62,799 nt of DNA from Pseudomonas mosselii (GTDB lineage: Bacteria; Pseudomonadota; Gammaproteobacteria; Pseudomonadales; Pseudomonadaceae), in contig NZ_QJRP01000026.1 of assembly GCF_003205295.1 (NCBI RefSeq), positions 1-62,799 of the forward strand. The letters run 5' to 3'. Below the pieces are notes generated by a model. The model had not been told where the DNA came from, made no database searches, and saw nothing but the letters and a program-made list of their open reading frames with translations. The translations under genes and the position numbers were made by a program. Shown here piece by piece: positions 27,727 to 36,982 of this stretch (positions are counted from its first letter, which is position 1; each line of letters starts with the position of its first letter).

Positions 27727-28119
27727 ATGAGTATGCAGGACCCGTTAGCGGACATGCTAACTCGCATCCGTAATGCCCAGATGGCTGAAAAGTCTGTCGT
27801 AAGCATGCCTTCTTCCACCCTGAAGGTCGCGGTTGCCAAAGTACTGAAAGACGAAGGCTACATCGCCAGCTACGAAGTGACCGGCGAAGCCAAGCCTTCC
27901 CTGTCGATCGAGCTGAAGTACTTCGAAGGCCGTCCGGTCATCGAAGAGCTGAAGCGTACCAGCCGTCCTGGTCTGCGCCAGTACAAGGCCGTTACCGAGC
28001 TGCCGAAAGTACGTGGCGGCCTGGGCGTGTCTATCGTCTCCACCAACAAAGGTGTGATGACTGACCGCGCTGCGCGCGCTGCCGGTGTCGGCGGCGAAGT
28101 TCTGTGCACAGTGTTCTAA
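27727..28119 (+). CDS. rpsH: 30S ribosomal protein S8
   Basis: S8 binds the central domain of 16S rRNA and in E. coli is the repressor of the spc operon. The 130-residue protein begins MSMQDPLADMLTRIRNAQ and ends with the RNA-binding motif GVMTDRAARAAGVGGEVLC. It is the first gene after an internal promoter with a roughly 90-base leader, a plausible place for its own control. Confidence 0.98.
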   Translation: MSMQDPLADMLTRIRNAQMAEKSVVSMPSSTLKVAVAKVLKDEGYIASYEVTGEAKPSLSIELKYFEGRPVIEELKRTSRPGLRQYKAVTELPKVRGGLGVSIVSTNKGVMTDRAARAAGVGGEVLCTVF

Positions 28120-28131
28120 GGGGAGATAGGC

Positions 28132-28665
28132 ATGTCTCGCGTCGCTAAGAACCCCGTTAAGCTGCCAGCAGGCGTCGAAGTCAAATTCGCCGGCCAGCAG
28201 CTTTCGGTGAAGGGTGCCAAGGGCACTCTCGAACTGAACGTTCACTCGTCTGTTGAAGTTACCGAAGAAGCTGGTGAGCTGCGTTTCGTTGCTCGCAACG
28301 GTGACCAGCAAGCTCGCGCCATGGCCGGTACTACCCGCGCCCTGGTGAACAACATGGTCCAGGGCGTAAGCCAAGGCTTCGAGCGCAAGCTCCAGCTGGT
28401 CGGTGTTGGTTACAAGGCTCAGGCTAAAGGCACCGTCCTGAACCTGGCTCTGGGCTTCTCGCACCCAGTGGATTACGAACTGCCAGCCGGTATCACCGCT
28501 GAAACCCCAAGCCAGACCGACATCCTGATCAAGGGTATCGACAAGCAGCTGGTGGGTCAGGTGGCCGCTGAAGTCCGCGGTTTCCGTCCGCCAGAGCCTT
28601 ACAAGGGCAAGGGTGTGCGTTACGCGGATGAAGTAGTCCGTCGTAAAGAAGCCAAGAAGAAGTAG
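28132..28665 (+). CDS. rplF: 50S ribosomal protein L6
   Basis: L6 stabilises the stalk base near the sarcin-ricin loop. The 177 residues form two repeated domains; the second carries the signature PEPYKGKGVRYADE (about residues 152-165). 12 bases after rpsH. Confidence 0.98.
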   Translation: MSRVAKNPVKLPAGVEVKFAGQQLSVKGAKGTLELNVHSSVEVTEEAGELRFVARNGDQQARAMAGTTRALVNNMVQGVSQGFERKLQLVGVGYKAQAKGTVLNLALGFSHPVDYELPAGITAETPSQTDILIKGIDKQLVGQVAAEVRGFRPPEPYKGKGVRYADEVVRRKEAKKK

Positions 28666-28675
28666 GGCCTAGCAA

Positions 28676-29026
28676 ATGACCGACAAAAAAGTTATTCGAC
28701 TGCGTCGCGCTCGCAAAGCACGCCTGAAAATGCACGAGCTCGAAGCCGTGCGTCTGTGCGTGTTCCGCTCCTCGCAGCACATCTACGCCCAGGTCATCTC
28801 GGCCGACGGCAGCAAGGTTCTGGCAAGCGCCTCGACCTTGGACAAAGAACTGCGTGATGGCGCCACCGGCAACATCGACGCGGCCACTAAGGTTGGCAAG
28901 CTGGTAGCTGAGCGTGCGAAAGCCGCCGGTGTATCTCAAGTTGCCTTTGACCGTTCCGGCTTCAAGTACCACGGCCGCGTCAAGGCGCTGGCTGATGCTG
29001 CTCGTGAAGGCGGGCTGGAGTTCTAA
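28676..29026 (+). CDS. rplR: 50S ribosomal protein L18
   Basis: L18 binds 5S rRNA with L5. The 116-residue protein has a basic N-terminus (RLRRARKARLKM) and the core VFRSSQHIYAQVI, ending HGRVKALADAAREGGLEF. Three bases separate it from rpsE. Confidence 0.97.
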   Translation: MTDKKVIRLRRARKARLKMHELEAVRLCVFRSSQHIYAQVISADGSKVLASASTLDKELRDGATGNIDAATKVGKLVAERAKAAGVSQVAFDRSGFKYHGRVKALADAAREGGLEF

Positions 29027-29029
29027 GTT

Positions 29030-29530
29030 ATGGCAAATAACGATCAAAAGCGCGACGAAGGCTACATCGAGAAGCTGGTTCAAGTTAACCGCGTAGCCAA
29101 AACCGTAAAAGGCGGCCGTATCTTCACCTTCACCGCGCTGACCGTGGTAGGTGATGGCAAAGGTCGTGTTGGCTTTGGCCGTGGCAAATCGCGCGAAGTA
29201 CCTGCCGCGATCCAGAAAGCCATGGAAGCTGCTCGTCGCAACATGATTCAGGTTGACCTGAAGGGCACCACCCTGCAGTACGCCACCAAGGCCGCCCACG
29301 GCGCCTCGAAGGTCTACATGCAGCCTGCCTCGGAAGGTACCGGTATCATCGCCGGTGGCGCAATGCGTGCCGTCCTGGAAGTTGCTGGCGTTCAGAACGT
29401 CCTGGCCAAGTGCTACGGCTCGACCAACCCGGTGAACGTGGTTCACGCCACCTTCAAGGGTCTGAAAGCCATGCAATCCCCTGAGTCCATTGCTGCCAAG
29501 CGCGGCAAGACTGTTGAGGAGATCTTCTGA
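29030..29530 (+). CDS. rpsE: 30S ribosomal protein S5
   Basis: S5 is needed for accuracy and mRNA unwinding at the entry channel. The 166-residue protein has the double-stranded RNA-binding-like fold with KVVKGGRIFTF-type core (here KTVKGGRIFTFTALTVVGDG) and the C-terminal PESIAAKRGKTVEEI. Its TGA is 2 bases before the rpmD start. Confidence 0.98.
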   Translation: MANNDQKRDEGYIEKLVQVNRVAKTVKGGRIFTFTALTVVGDGKGRVGFGRGKSREVPAAIQKAMEAARRNMIQVDLKGTTLQYATKAAHGASKVYMQPASEGTGIIAGGAMRAVLEVAGVQNVLAKCYGSTNPVNVVHATFKGLKAMQSPESIAAKRGKTVEEIF

Positions 29531-29532
29531 TC

Positions 29533-29709
29533 ATGGCAACCGTAAAAGTAACGCTGATCAAAAGCACCGCCGGCCGTCTGCCTAACCACAAACTGTGCGT
29601 TAAGGGTCTGGGTCTGCGTCGCATCGGTCACACTGTAGAAGTCCAGGATACTCCCGAGAACCGCGGGATGATCAACAAGGCTTACTACATGCTGAAGGTC
29701 GAGGGTTAA
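29533..29709 (+). CDS. rpmD: 50S ribosomal protein L30
   Basis: Translation from this ATG gives 58 residues beginning MATVKVTLIKSTAGRLPNHK, then GLGLRRIGHTVEVQDTPENR, the L30 signature. Size and place between rpsE and rplO are as in other Gammaproteobacteria. The gene is tightly packed, 2 bases after rpsE and 3 before rplO. Confidence 0.97.
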   Translation: MATVKVTLIKSTAGRLPNHKLCVKGLGLRRIGHTVEVQDTPENRGMINKAYYMLKVEG

Positions 29710-29712
29710 TCG

Positions 29713-30147
29713 ATGAAACTCAATGATCTGAGTCCAGCGCCGGGTTCCCGTCGCGAGAAGCACCGTCCGGGCCGTGGTATCGGTAGCGGTCTGGGCAAGA
29801 CCGGTGGCCGTGGTCACAAAGGTCAGACCTCCCGCTCCGGTGGTTCCATCGCTCCAGGCTTCGAAGGCGGTCAACAGCCGCTGCACCGTCGCCTGCCGAA
29901 GTTCGGCTTCGTTTCCCTGAAAGCCATGGACCGCGCCGAAGTGCGTCTGTCCGAGCTGGCCAAGGTGGAAGGCGATCTGATCACCGTTCAGTCCCTCAAG
30001 GACGCCAACGTGATCGGCCAGCACGTACAGCGTGTGAAAATCATGCTGTCGGGCGAAGTCACTCGCGCAGTCACCCTCAAGGGTATCGCCGTCACCAAAG
30101 GTGCACGTGCGGCTATCGAAGCAGCTGGCGGCAAGTTCGAGGAATAA
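29713..30147 (+). CDS. rplO: 50S ribosomal protein L15
   Basis: L15 is a late-assembly protein of the large subunit. The 144-residue sequence has a glycine-rich basic N-terminus (GRGIGSGLGKTGGRGHKGQ, about residues 21-39) and the core APGFEGGQQPLHRRLPKFGF. The secY ATG follows its stop directly. Confidence 0.98.
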   Translation: MKLNDLSPAPGSRREKHRPGRGIGSGLGKTGGRGHKGQTSRSGGSIAPGFEGGQQPLHRRLPKFGFVSLKAMDRAEVRLSELAKVEGDLITVQSLKDANVIGQHVQRVKIMLSGEVTRAVTLKGIAVTKGARAAIEAAGGKFEE

Positions 30148-31479
30148 ATGGCTAAGCAAGGTGCTCTCTCTTCGCTCGGTAAGGGCGGGATGTCGGAACT
30201 CTGGGCTCGTCTGCGCTTTCTGTTCATGGCGATCATCGTCTATCGGATTGGCGCGCACATCCCAGTGCCAGGCATTAACCCGGACCGTCTCGCGGATCTG
30301 TTCCGGCAGAATGAGGGGACCATTCTTAGCTTGTTCAACATGTTTTCCGGTGGCGCGCTGGAGCGCATGAGCATCTTTGCACTGGGGATCATGCCGTACA
30401 TCTCGGCATCGATCATCATGCAGCTCATGACCGCTGTCAGCCCGCAGCTGGAACAGTTGAAGAAGGAAGGTGAAGCTGGCCGTCGCAAGATCAGCCAGTA
30501 CACCCGCTACGGCACCGTAATCCTGGCGCTGGTTCAAGCCATTGGCATGTCCATTGGCCTGGCCAACCAGGGCGTGGCGTTTTCTGCGGGCCTGGGCTTC
30601 CATGTCGTCGCTGTTTCCACCTTCGTGGCGGGCGCGATGTTCATGATGTGGCTCGGCGAGCAGATTACCGAGCGCGGTGTGGGCAACGGTATCTCGATGT
30701 TGATCTTCGCAGGTATCGTTGCCGGTCTTCCGAGAGCAATCGGGCAGTCTTTCGAGTCTGCGCGCACAGGCGATATCAACATTTTCGCCCTGGTCGCTAT
30801 CGGTTTGCTGGCAGTAGCGATTATCGGCTTCGTGGTGTTCATTGAGCGTGGTCAGCGTCGTATCGCCGTTCACTACGCCAAGCGTCAGCAGGGCCGCAAG
30901 GTCTTCGCTGCGCAGACCAGCCACCTGCCGCTGAAGGTGAACATGGCGGGCGTAATCCCGGCCATTTTCGCGAGCAGCATCTTGCTGTTCCCGGCTTCGC
31001 TGGGTGCCTGGTTCGGTCAGTCCGAAGGTATGGGCTGGCTGCAGGACATCTCGCAGTCGATCGCTCCTGGTCAGCCGTTGAACATTCTGCTGTTTAGTGC
31101 AGGGATCATTTTCTTCTGCTTCTTCTACACAGCGTTGATGTTCAACCCGAAAGACGTAGCGGAAAACCTGAAGAAGTCCGGTGCCTTTATTCCGGGTATC
31201 CGTCCTGGTGAGCAGTCGGCGCGCTACATTGATGGCGTCCTGACCCGTCTGACCATGTTCGGTGCTCTTTACATGATGGCCGTGTGCCTTCTGCCCCAGT
31301 TCCTGGTGGTGGCAGCAAACGTGCCGTTCTACCTTGGCGGGACCTCGTTGCTGATTGTGGTAGTGGTTGTGATGGACTTCATGTCCCAAGTACAATCGCA
31401 CCTCGTTTCGCACCAGTACGAATCCCTGATGAAGAAAGCCAACCTGAAAGGCTACGGCGGCAGCGGTCTGCTGCGCTGA
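30148..31479 (+). CDS. secY: Preprotein translocase subunit SecY
   Basis: SecY is the channel of the Sec translocon and partners with SecE (4364). The 443-residue protein has ten membrane segments; cytoplasmic loop motifs ERGVGNGISMLIFAGI, RGQRRIAVHYAKRQQGRK and the plug region after segment 1 are present. Starts right after the rplO stop with the ribosome site inside rplO (GAGGAA). Confidence 0.98.
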   Translation: MAKQGALSSLGKGGMSELWARLRFLFMAIIVYRIGAHIPVPGINPDRLADLFRQNEGTILSLFNMFSGGALERMSIFALGIMPYISASIIMQLMTAVSPQLEQLKKEGEAGRRKISQYTRYGTVILALVQAIGMSIGLANQGVAFSAGLGFHVVAVSTFVAGAMFMMWLGEQITERGVGNGISMLIFAGIVAGLPRAIGQSFESARTGDINIFALVAIGLLAVAIIGFVVFIERGQRRIAVHYAKRQQGRKVFAAQTSHLPLKVNMAGVIPAIFASSILLFPASLGAWFGQSEGMGWLQDISQSIAPGQPLNILLFSAGIIFFCFFYTALMFNPKDVAENLKKSGAFIPGIRPGEQSARYIDGVLTRLTMFGALYMMAVCLLPQFLVVAANVPFYLGGTSLLIVVVVVMDFMSQVQSHLVSHQYESLMKKANLKGYGGSGLLR

Positions 31480-31509
31480 TTTAGCCCCCTAAGGTTCGAG
31501 GAGTCGGTA

Positions 31510-31626
31510 ATGAAAGTTCGTGCATCGGTGAAAAAGCTGTGCCGCAACTGCAAGATCATTCGACGCGAAGGCGTCGTGCGCGTGATCTGCAGCGCGGAAC
31601 CGCGTCACAAGCAGCGCCAAGGCTGA
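31510..31626 (+). CDS. rpmJ: 50S ribosomal protein L36 (zinc-binding form)
   Basis: This short gene encodes 38 residues beginning [15 protein letters not shown], with Cys11, Cys14, Cys27 and His33 forming the zinc ribbon. GAGG lies 9 bases upstream. Position between secY and rpsM is the usual one. Since this is the zinc-dependent form, a zinc-free paralog elsewhere is possible but not visible. Confidence 0.96.
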
Positions 31627-31643
31627 GTGTGATCCGCGCTTCA

Positions 31644-31671
31644 AACCCAGCAGCTAGTGTGCTGCTGGGTT
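31644..31671 (+). terminator. Hairpin after rpmJ
   Basis: AACCCAGCAG pairs perfectly with CTGCTGGGTT around an 8-base loop. The tail (GATTATT) is only weakly T-rich. Its last bases are also the start of the rpsM promoter -35. Confidence 0.65.
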
Positions 31672-31698
31672 GATTATTCGTTTCTACAGCGATATTAT
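31670..31698 (+). promoter_or_regulatory. Sigma70 promoter of the alpha operon
   Basis: TTGATT (31670-31675) and TATTAT (31693-31698) with 17 bases between them. The predicted leader before rpsM is about 55 bases. Confidence 0.75.
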
Positions 31699-31757
31699 CT
31701 CGCGCCCTATTTCTTGGCTTCCGGGGCGTAGGTAGCTGTCAATTGGAGTCCCACTGA

Positions 31758-32114
31758 ATGGCCCGTATTGCAGGCGTCAACATTCCAGATAACAAGCATA
31801 CTGTTATCTCGCTGACCTACATCTATGGTGTCGGTCGCACTACCGCGCAGAAAATCTGTGCGGATGCTGGTGTAAACCCAGCCGCAAAGATCAAGGATCT
31901 GAGCGACGAGCAAATCGAAACCCTGCGTGGCGAAGTTGCGAAGTTCACCACCGAAGGTGACCTGCGTCGTGACATCAACATGAAGATCAAGCGCTTGATG
32001 GACCTGGGTTGCTACCGCGGCCTGCGTCATCGTAAAGGTCTGCCGGTTCGCGGTCAGCGCACCAAGACCAACGCACGCACCCGTAAGGGCCCGCGTAAGC
32101 CGATCCGCAAGTAA
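31758..32114 (+). CDS. rpsM: 30S ribosomal protein S13
   Basis: S13 forms head-to-50S bridges and touches P-site tRNA. The 118-residue protein begins [14 protein letters not shown], has the helix-two-turn-helix [16 protein letters not shown], and ends with the basic [16 protein letters not shown] tail. GGAG precedes it. First gene of the alpha operon. Confidence 0.98.
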
Positions 32115-32132
32115 TCGCCCAGGAATATAGAC

Positions 32133-32522
32133 ATGGCAAAACCTGCTGCTCGTCCTCGTAAAAAAGTCAAAAAGACAGTGGTTGATGGCATCGCCCACAT
32201 CCATGCGTCTTTCAACAACACCATCGTGACCATCACCGACCGTCAGGGCAACGCACTGTCCTGGGCTACTTCCGGTGGTTCGGGTTTCCGTGGTTCGCGC
32301 AAATCCACCCCGTTCGCAGCCCAGATCGCTGCTGAGCGTGCTGGTCAAGCTGCGCTGGAATATGGTCTGAAGAACCTCGACGTCAACGTCAAGGGTCCAG
32401 GTCCAGGTCGTGAATCCGCCGTTCGTGCACTGAACAGCTGCGGCTACAAGATCGCCAGCATCACCGACGTGACGCCAATCCCGCATAACGGGTGCCGTCC
32501 GCCGAAGAAGCGTCGCGTGTAA
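32133..32522 (+). CDS. rpsK: 30S ribosomal protein S11
   Basis: S11 lies on the platform near the mRNA exit. The 129-residue protein shows [27 protein letters not shown] core ([17 protein letters not shown]) and the C-terminal [18 protein letters not shown] with the asparagine-glycine site of isoaspartate formation known in E. coli. Confidence 0.98.
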
Positions 32523-32537
32523 TCAGGAGACAGATAA

Positions 32538-33158
32538 ATGGCACGTTACATTGGTCCAAAATGCAAACTGTCTCGCCGTGAAGGCACTGACCTGTTCCTG
32601 AAGAGCGGCGTTCGCGCTCTGGAATCGAAGTGCAACATCGAAGCAGCCCCAGGTATCCACGGCCAGCGCCGTGGCCGTCAGTCCGACTACGGTACCCAGC
32701 TGCGCGAGAAACAAAAAGTCCGTCGTATCTACGGTGTTCTGGAGCGTCAGTTCCGCGGTTACTACCAGGCTGCTGCCTCGAAAAAAGGCGCAACCGGTGA
32801 GAACCTGCTGCAACTGCTCGAGTGCCGTCTGGATAACGTCGTCTACCGTATGGGCTTCGGCTCGACTCGTTCCGAGTCCCGTCAGCTGGTTTCGCACAAA
32901 GCGATCAGCGTCAACGGTAAGACTGTGAACATTCCATCCTACCAAGTTCGTCCGGGTGACGTGGTCTCGGTTCGCGAGAAGTCGCTGAACCAGCTGCGCA
33001 TTGTTCAAGCCCTTGAACTGTGCGCCCAGCGTGGCCGCGTTGAGTGGGTAGACGTGGATGCTGCTAAAAAGTCGGGCGTTTTCAAGAACGTTCCTGCTCG
33101 CAGCGACCTGTCCGCCGACATCAACGAAAACCTGATTGTCGAGCTCTACTCCAAGTAA
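32538..33158 (+). CDS. rpsD: 30S ribosomal protein S4
   Basis: S4 nucleates 16S folding, acts as an antitermination factor and represses the alpha operon in E. coli. The 206 residues start MARYIGPKCKLSRREGTDL; an S4 RNA-binding domain spans about residues 96-157 (VYRMGFGSTRSESRQLVSH). Placed before rpoA. Confidence 0.98.
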   Translation: MARYIGPKCKLSRREGTDLFLKSGVRALESKCNIEAAPGIHGQRRGRQSDYGTQLREKQKVRRIYGVLERQFRGYYQAAASKKGATGENLLQLLECRLDNVVYRMGFGSTRSESRQLVSHKAISVNGKTVNIPSYQVRPGDVVSVREKSLNQLRIVQALELCAQRGRVEWVDVDAAKKSGVFKNVPARSDLSADINENLIVELYSK

Positions 33159-33180
33159 GGGCTAGAAAATAGGTGCATCC

Positions 33181-34182
33181 ATGCAGATTTCGGTAAATGA
33201 GTTTCTGACACCCCGTCACATCGACGTGCAGGTTGTCAGTCCAACCCGCGCCAAGATCACGCTCGAGCCTCTCGAGCGTGGCTTCGGCCATACCCTGGGC
33301 AACGCGCTGCGCCGCATCCTGTTGTCCTCCATGCCTGGCTGTGCAGTAGTCGAGGCCGAGATCGACGGCGTACTCCATGAGTACTCCGCGATCGAAGGTG
33401 TTCAGGAAGACGTCATTGAAATCCTGTTGAACCTGAAAGGCCTGGCTATCAAACTGCACGGTCGTGACGAAGTTACGCTGACCTTGTCGAAAAAGGGTTC
33501 GGGGGTGGTTACCGCTGCCGATATTCAGCTGGATCACGATGTCGAGATCGTCAACCCCGATCACGTAATCGCGAACCTGGCGTCCAACGGCGCCCTGAAC
33601 ATGAAGCTCACCGTAGCTCGTGGTCGCGGTTACGAGCCGGCCGACTCCCGTCAGACCGACGAAGACGAAAGCCGCAGCATTGGCCGTCTCCAGCTGGACG
33701 CTTCGTTCAGCCCGGTGCGTCGTATCGCCTACGTGGTCGAGAACGCCCGTGTTGAACAGCGTACCAACCTGGACAAGCTGGTCATCGATCTGGAAACCAA
33801 CGGTACCCTGGATCCTGAAGAGGCTATCCGTCGTGCCGCGACCATCCTGCAACAGCAGTTGGCCGCGTTCGTCGACCTCAAAGGTGACAGCGAGCCAGTT
33901 GTGGTTGAGCAGGAAGACGAGATCGATCCGATCCTGCTGCGCCCGGTTGACGACCTGGAACTGACCGTACGTTCGGCCAACTGCCTCAAGGCGGAGAACA
34001 TCTACTACATCGGCGACCTGATTCAGCGTACCGAAGTAGAGCTGTTGAAGACTCCTAACCTGGGCAAGAAGTCCCTGACTGAAATCAAGGACGTCCTGGC
34101 CTCCCGTGGTCTTTCCCTCGGCATGCGCCTCGACAACTGGCCGCCTGCAAGTCTTAAGAAAGACGACAAGGCGACTGCCTGA
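33181..34182 (+). CDS. rpoA: DNA-directed RNA polymerase subunit alpha
   Basis: The alpha dimer scaffolds polymerase assembly and its C-terminal domain reads UP elements and activators. The 333-residue protein has the N-terminal domain with [23 protein letters not shown] (about residues 28-50; given here as a motif in parts) and the C-terminal domain with [17 protein letters not shown] and [13 protein letters not shown]. Located between rpsD and rplQ, as usual. Confidence 0.98.
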
Positions 34183-34224
34183 TCGTCGTAATCACCGAAC
34201 GTAGTGTTTGGTAAGGAATGAATC

Positions 34225-34611
34225 ATGCGTCATCGTAAAAGTGGACGTCACCTGAGCCGTACCAGCTCTCACCGCAAGGCTATGTTCCAGAACATGGCAG
34301 TGTCGCTGATCGAGCACGAGCTGATCAAAACCACCCTGCCGAAAGCCAAGGAACTGCGCCGCGTTGCCGAGCCGCTGATCACCCTGGCCAAGGAAGACAG
34401 CGTTGCCAACCGTCGTCTGGCCTTCGACCGTACCCGTTCGAAGTCCGCCGTTGGCAAACTGTTCAACGACCTGGGCAAGCGTTACGCCACCCGTCAGGGC
34501 GGCTACCTGCGCATCCTGAAGTGCGGTTTCCGCGCTGGCGACAACGCGCCTATGGCGTACGTCGAGCTGGTTGATCGTCCGGTCGGTGGTGCTGTAGAAG
34601 CTGCCGAGTAA
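34225..34611 (+). CDS. rplQ: 50S ribosomal protein L17
   Basis: L17 lies on the solvent side of the large subunit. The 128-residue product begins MRHRKSGRHLSRTSSHRKAM and contains ELRRVAEPLITLAK. Last gene of the ribosomal block, followed by a strong terminator. Confidence 0.98.
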   Translation: MRHRKSGRHLSRTSSHRKAMFQNMAVSLIEHELIKTTLPKAKELRRVAEPLITLAKEDSVANRRLAFDRTRSKSAVGKLFNDLGKRYATRQGGYLRILKCGFRAGDNAPMAYVELVDRPVGGAVEAAE

Positions 34612-34632
34612 GACGTTCTGTCTGCTGCAAAG

Positions 34633-34656
34633 AACCGGGCCTAGGCCCGGTTTTTT
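34633..34656 (+). terminator. Intrinsic terminator of the alpha operon
   Basis: AACCGGGC pairs with GCCCGGTT around CTAG, followed by TTTT. It ends the 32-kb transcription/translation block. Confidence 0.93.
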
Positions 34657-34781
34657 GTTGTCTTATGAATTGTTATTTTCTATTGATGTAAGTCAGGTAA
34701 TGAATTTGTTCTTGTAACTCGGGTCGACAATACTCTCTCCAAGCCGATTAGCCGGCAGTTCAAGACCGATCAGGAGAGCCC

Positions 34782-36221
34782 ATGAGCAAGATTCTCACCA
34801 CCGCAAGCGGCGCGCCCGTAGCCGACAACCAGAATTCCCGTTCCGCAGGCCCACGTGGCCCGCTGCTGCTCGACGATTTCCACCTGGTCGAGAAGCTCGC
34901 CCACTTCAACCGCGAGAACATCCCTGAGCGTCGCGTGCACGCCAAGGGCTCCGGCGCCTACGGTACCTTCACCGTCACCCGCGATATCACCGAACTCACC
35001 AGTGCCAAGCTGTTCGACAGTATTGGCAAGCAGACCGAGACGTTCCTGCGCTTCTCCACCGTGGGTGGCGAACGCGGTTCGGCGGACACCGAACGCGACC
35101 CGCGAGGTTTCGCGGTGAAGTTCTACACCGAGGAAGGCAACTGGGACATCGTCGGCAACAACACCCCGGTTTTCTTCATCCGTGATCCGCTCAAGTTCCC
35201 CGACTTCATCCACACCCAGAAGCGTCACCCGCAGACCAACCTGAAGAACGCGCAGATGATGTGGGACTTCTGGTCGCACTCGCCCGAGGCGCTGCACCAG
35301 GTCACCATCCTGTTCTCCGACCGCGGCATCCCGGACGGCTACCGCCACATGCACGGTTTCGGCAGCCACACCTACAGCCTGATCAACGCCAAGGGTGAGC
35401 GCACCTGGGTCAAGTGGCACTTCAAGACCCAGCAGGGTATCAAGAACCTGGCGCCAGCCGAGGCCGCCCGCCTGGCGGGTAGCGACCCGGACTACGCCCA
35501 GCGCGACCTGTTCCAGGCCATCGAGCGCGGTGATTTCCCGCGTTGGAGCGTGTGCATCCAGGTGATGAGCGAAGCCGAGGCCGCCAGCCGTGACGAGAAC
35601 CCCTTCGACGTGACCAAGACCTGGTCGCAGAAGGACTACCCGTTGATCGAGGTCGGCGTGCTGGAACTCAACCGCAACCCGCTCAACTACTTCGCCGAAG
35701 TCGAGCAGGCGGCGTTCGGTCCCAGCAACATGGTGCCCGGGGTCGGCCTGTCGCCGGACCGCATGCTGCAGGGACGCGTGTTTGCCTATGCCGATGCTCA
35801 CCGCTACCGCGTAGGTACCAACCACCAGCACTTGCCGGTCAATGCACCACGCTGCCCGGTGCACAGCTACCAGCGTGATGGCTCCATGGCCACTGGCGTC
35901 TACGGCAGTGCTCCGAACTACGAGCCCAACAGCTACGCGCAGGCACCGAAGCAGTCGCCGCGCCATGCAGAGCCCGCATTGGCCCTGAACGGTTCGGCGG
36001 ACCGCTACGACCACCGCGAAGACAACGACTACTACAGCCACGCCGGCGCGCTGTTCCGCCTGATGAGTGATGAACAGAAGGCACTGTTGATCGGCAACAT
36101 CGCCGGCACCATGGCGGGCGTCAGCGAGGATGTCGTCCAGCGCCAACTGCAGTACTTCTTCAAGGCTGACCCGGCCTACGGAGAAGGCATCGCCAAGGCC
36201 TTGGGCGTGAATCTCGCCTAA
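34782..36221 (+). CDS. katA: Monofunctional heme catalase KatA
   Basis: It breaks hydrogen peroxide into water and oxygen in the cytoplasm. The 479-residue size marks a small-subunit catalase. Distal His53 (RVHAKGSGAYG), Asn126 (DIVGNNTPVF) and proximal Tyr336 in RVFAYADAHRYR are all present, as is the RFSTVGGERGS motif. GGAG precedes the ATG by 8 bases. The 125-base upstream gap is A+T-rich and may hold an OxyR-type control region, but I saw no certain site. Neighbour of a ferritin gene, which suits joint peroxide and iron defence. Confidence 0.96.
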   Translation: MSKILTTASGAPVADNQNSRSAGPRGPLLLDDFHLVEKLAHFNRENIPERRVHAKGSGAYGTFTVTRDITELTSAKLFDSIGKQTETFLRFSTVGGERGSADTERDPRGFAVKFYTEEGNWDIVGNNTPVFFIRDPLKFPDFIHTQKRHPQTNLKNAQMMWDFWSHSPEALHQVTILFSDRGIPDGYRHMHGFGSHTYSLINAKGERTWVKWHFKTQQGIKNLAPAEAARLAGSDPDYAQRDLFQAIERGDFPRWSVCIQVMSEAEAASRDENPFDVTKTWSQKDYPLIEVGVLELNRNPLNYFAEVEQAAFGPSNMVPGVGLSPDRMLQGRVFAYADAHRYRVGTNHQHLPVNAPRCPVHSYQRDGSMATGVYGSAPNYEPNSYAQAPKQSPRHAEPALALNGSADRYDHREDNDYYSHAGALFRLMSDEQKALLIGNIAGTMAGVSEDVVQRQLQYFFKADPAYGEGIAKALGVNLA

Positions 36222-36238
36222 GTCGAAGTGATAAGAAG

Positions 36239-36263
36239 AACCGCCCTCATTTGGGCGGTTTTT
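36239..36263 (+). terminator. Intrinsic terminator after katA
   Basis: AACCGCCC pairs with GGGCGGTT around TCATTT and is followed by TTT. It separates katA from the ferritin gene. Confidence 0.9.
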
Positions 36264-36384
36264 CAATGAATATCACTACTGTTTAGCCGATTATTTGCTT
36301 CTAATTGCGCGTTTTTCAGTGACCGCCAGCAAAACCTGGTTCACACTATGTCCCATAGACGTATTCACAGGGAGAATCAGGGCG

Positions 36385-36849
36385 ATGCAAGGTCACCCGG
36401 ACGTAATCAACTACCTCGTCACGTTGCTGAAGGGCGAACTGGCAGCACGCGATCAGTATTTCATTCACTCGCGGATGTACGAAGACTGGGGCTTGAACAA
36501 GCTCTACGAGCGTATCAACCACGAGATGGAAGAAGAGACGCAGCACGCCGATGCCCTGATGCGCCGTATCCTCATGCTCGAAGGCACTCCGGACATGCGC
36601 GCCGATGACCTGGAAGTGGGCAGCACCGTGCCGGAGATGATCGAGGCCGATCTGAAGCTTGAGTACAAGGTCCGCGCCGCGCTGTGCAAGGGCATCGAGC
36701 TGTGCGAGCTGCACAAGGACTACATTAGCCGCGACATCCTGCGCGCGCAGTTGGCCGATACCGAAGAAGATCACACCTACTGGCTGGAGAAGCAGCAGGG
36801 GCTGATCAAGGCCATTGGCCTGGAGAACTACCTGCAGTCGCAGATGTAA
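36385..36849 (+). CDS. ftnA: Bacterioferritin-family ferritin lacking the heme ligand (FtnA-like)
   Basis: It stores iron by oxidising Fe(II) at a di-iron centre and depositing it in a 24-mer shell. From MQGHPDVINYLVTLL the protein has 154 residues. Ferroxidase residues Glu18, Glu51, His54, Glu93, Glu127 and His130 are visible. Position 52, the methionine that holds heme in E. coli bacterioferritin, is threonine, as I recall for P. aeruginosa FtnA. It should therefore bind no heme in that way. Automatic annotation often calls it bacterioferritin (bfr). An upstream in-frame ATG at 36295 is rejected because AGGGAG and family length support 36385. Confidence 0.9.
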   Translation: MQGHPDVINYLVTLLKGELAARDQYFIHSRMYEDWGLNKLYERINHEMEEETQHADALMRRILMLEGTPDMRADDLEVGSTVPEMIEADLKLEYKVRAALCKGIELCELHKDYISRDILRAQLADTEEDHTYWLEKQQGLIKAIGLENYLQSQM

Positions 36850-36982
36850 AGGCGGGGGCGCTTTGCGCCCCTCTCGCGGCACAAGGCCGCTCCTACCGGC
36901 GATCGCATAAATCCAGATATTTGCGATCGCCTGTAGGAGCGGCCTTGTGTCGCGAAAGGGCTGCAAAGCAGCCCCATTGCCG

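Noticed and set aside
34681..34740. katA promoter with TTGTTC-17-AATACT
   Set aside because: The -10 matches the consensus at only four of six bases and nothing else supports it, so it is not listed as a feature.
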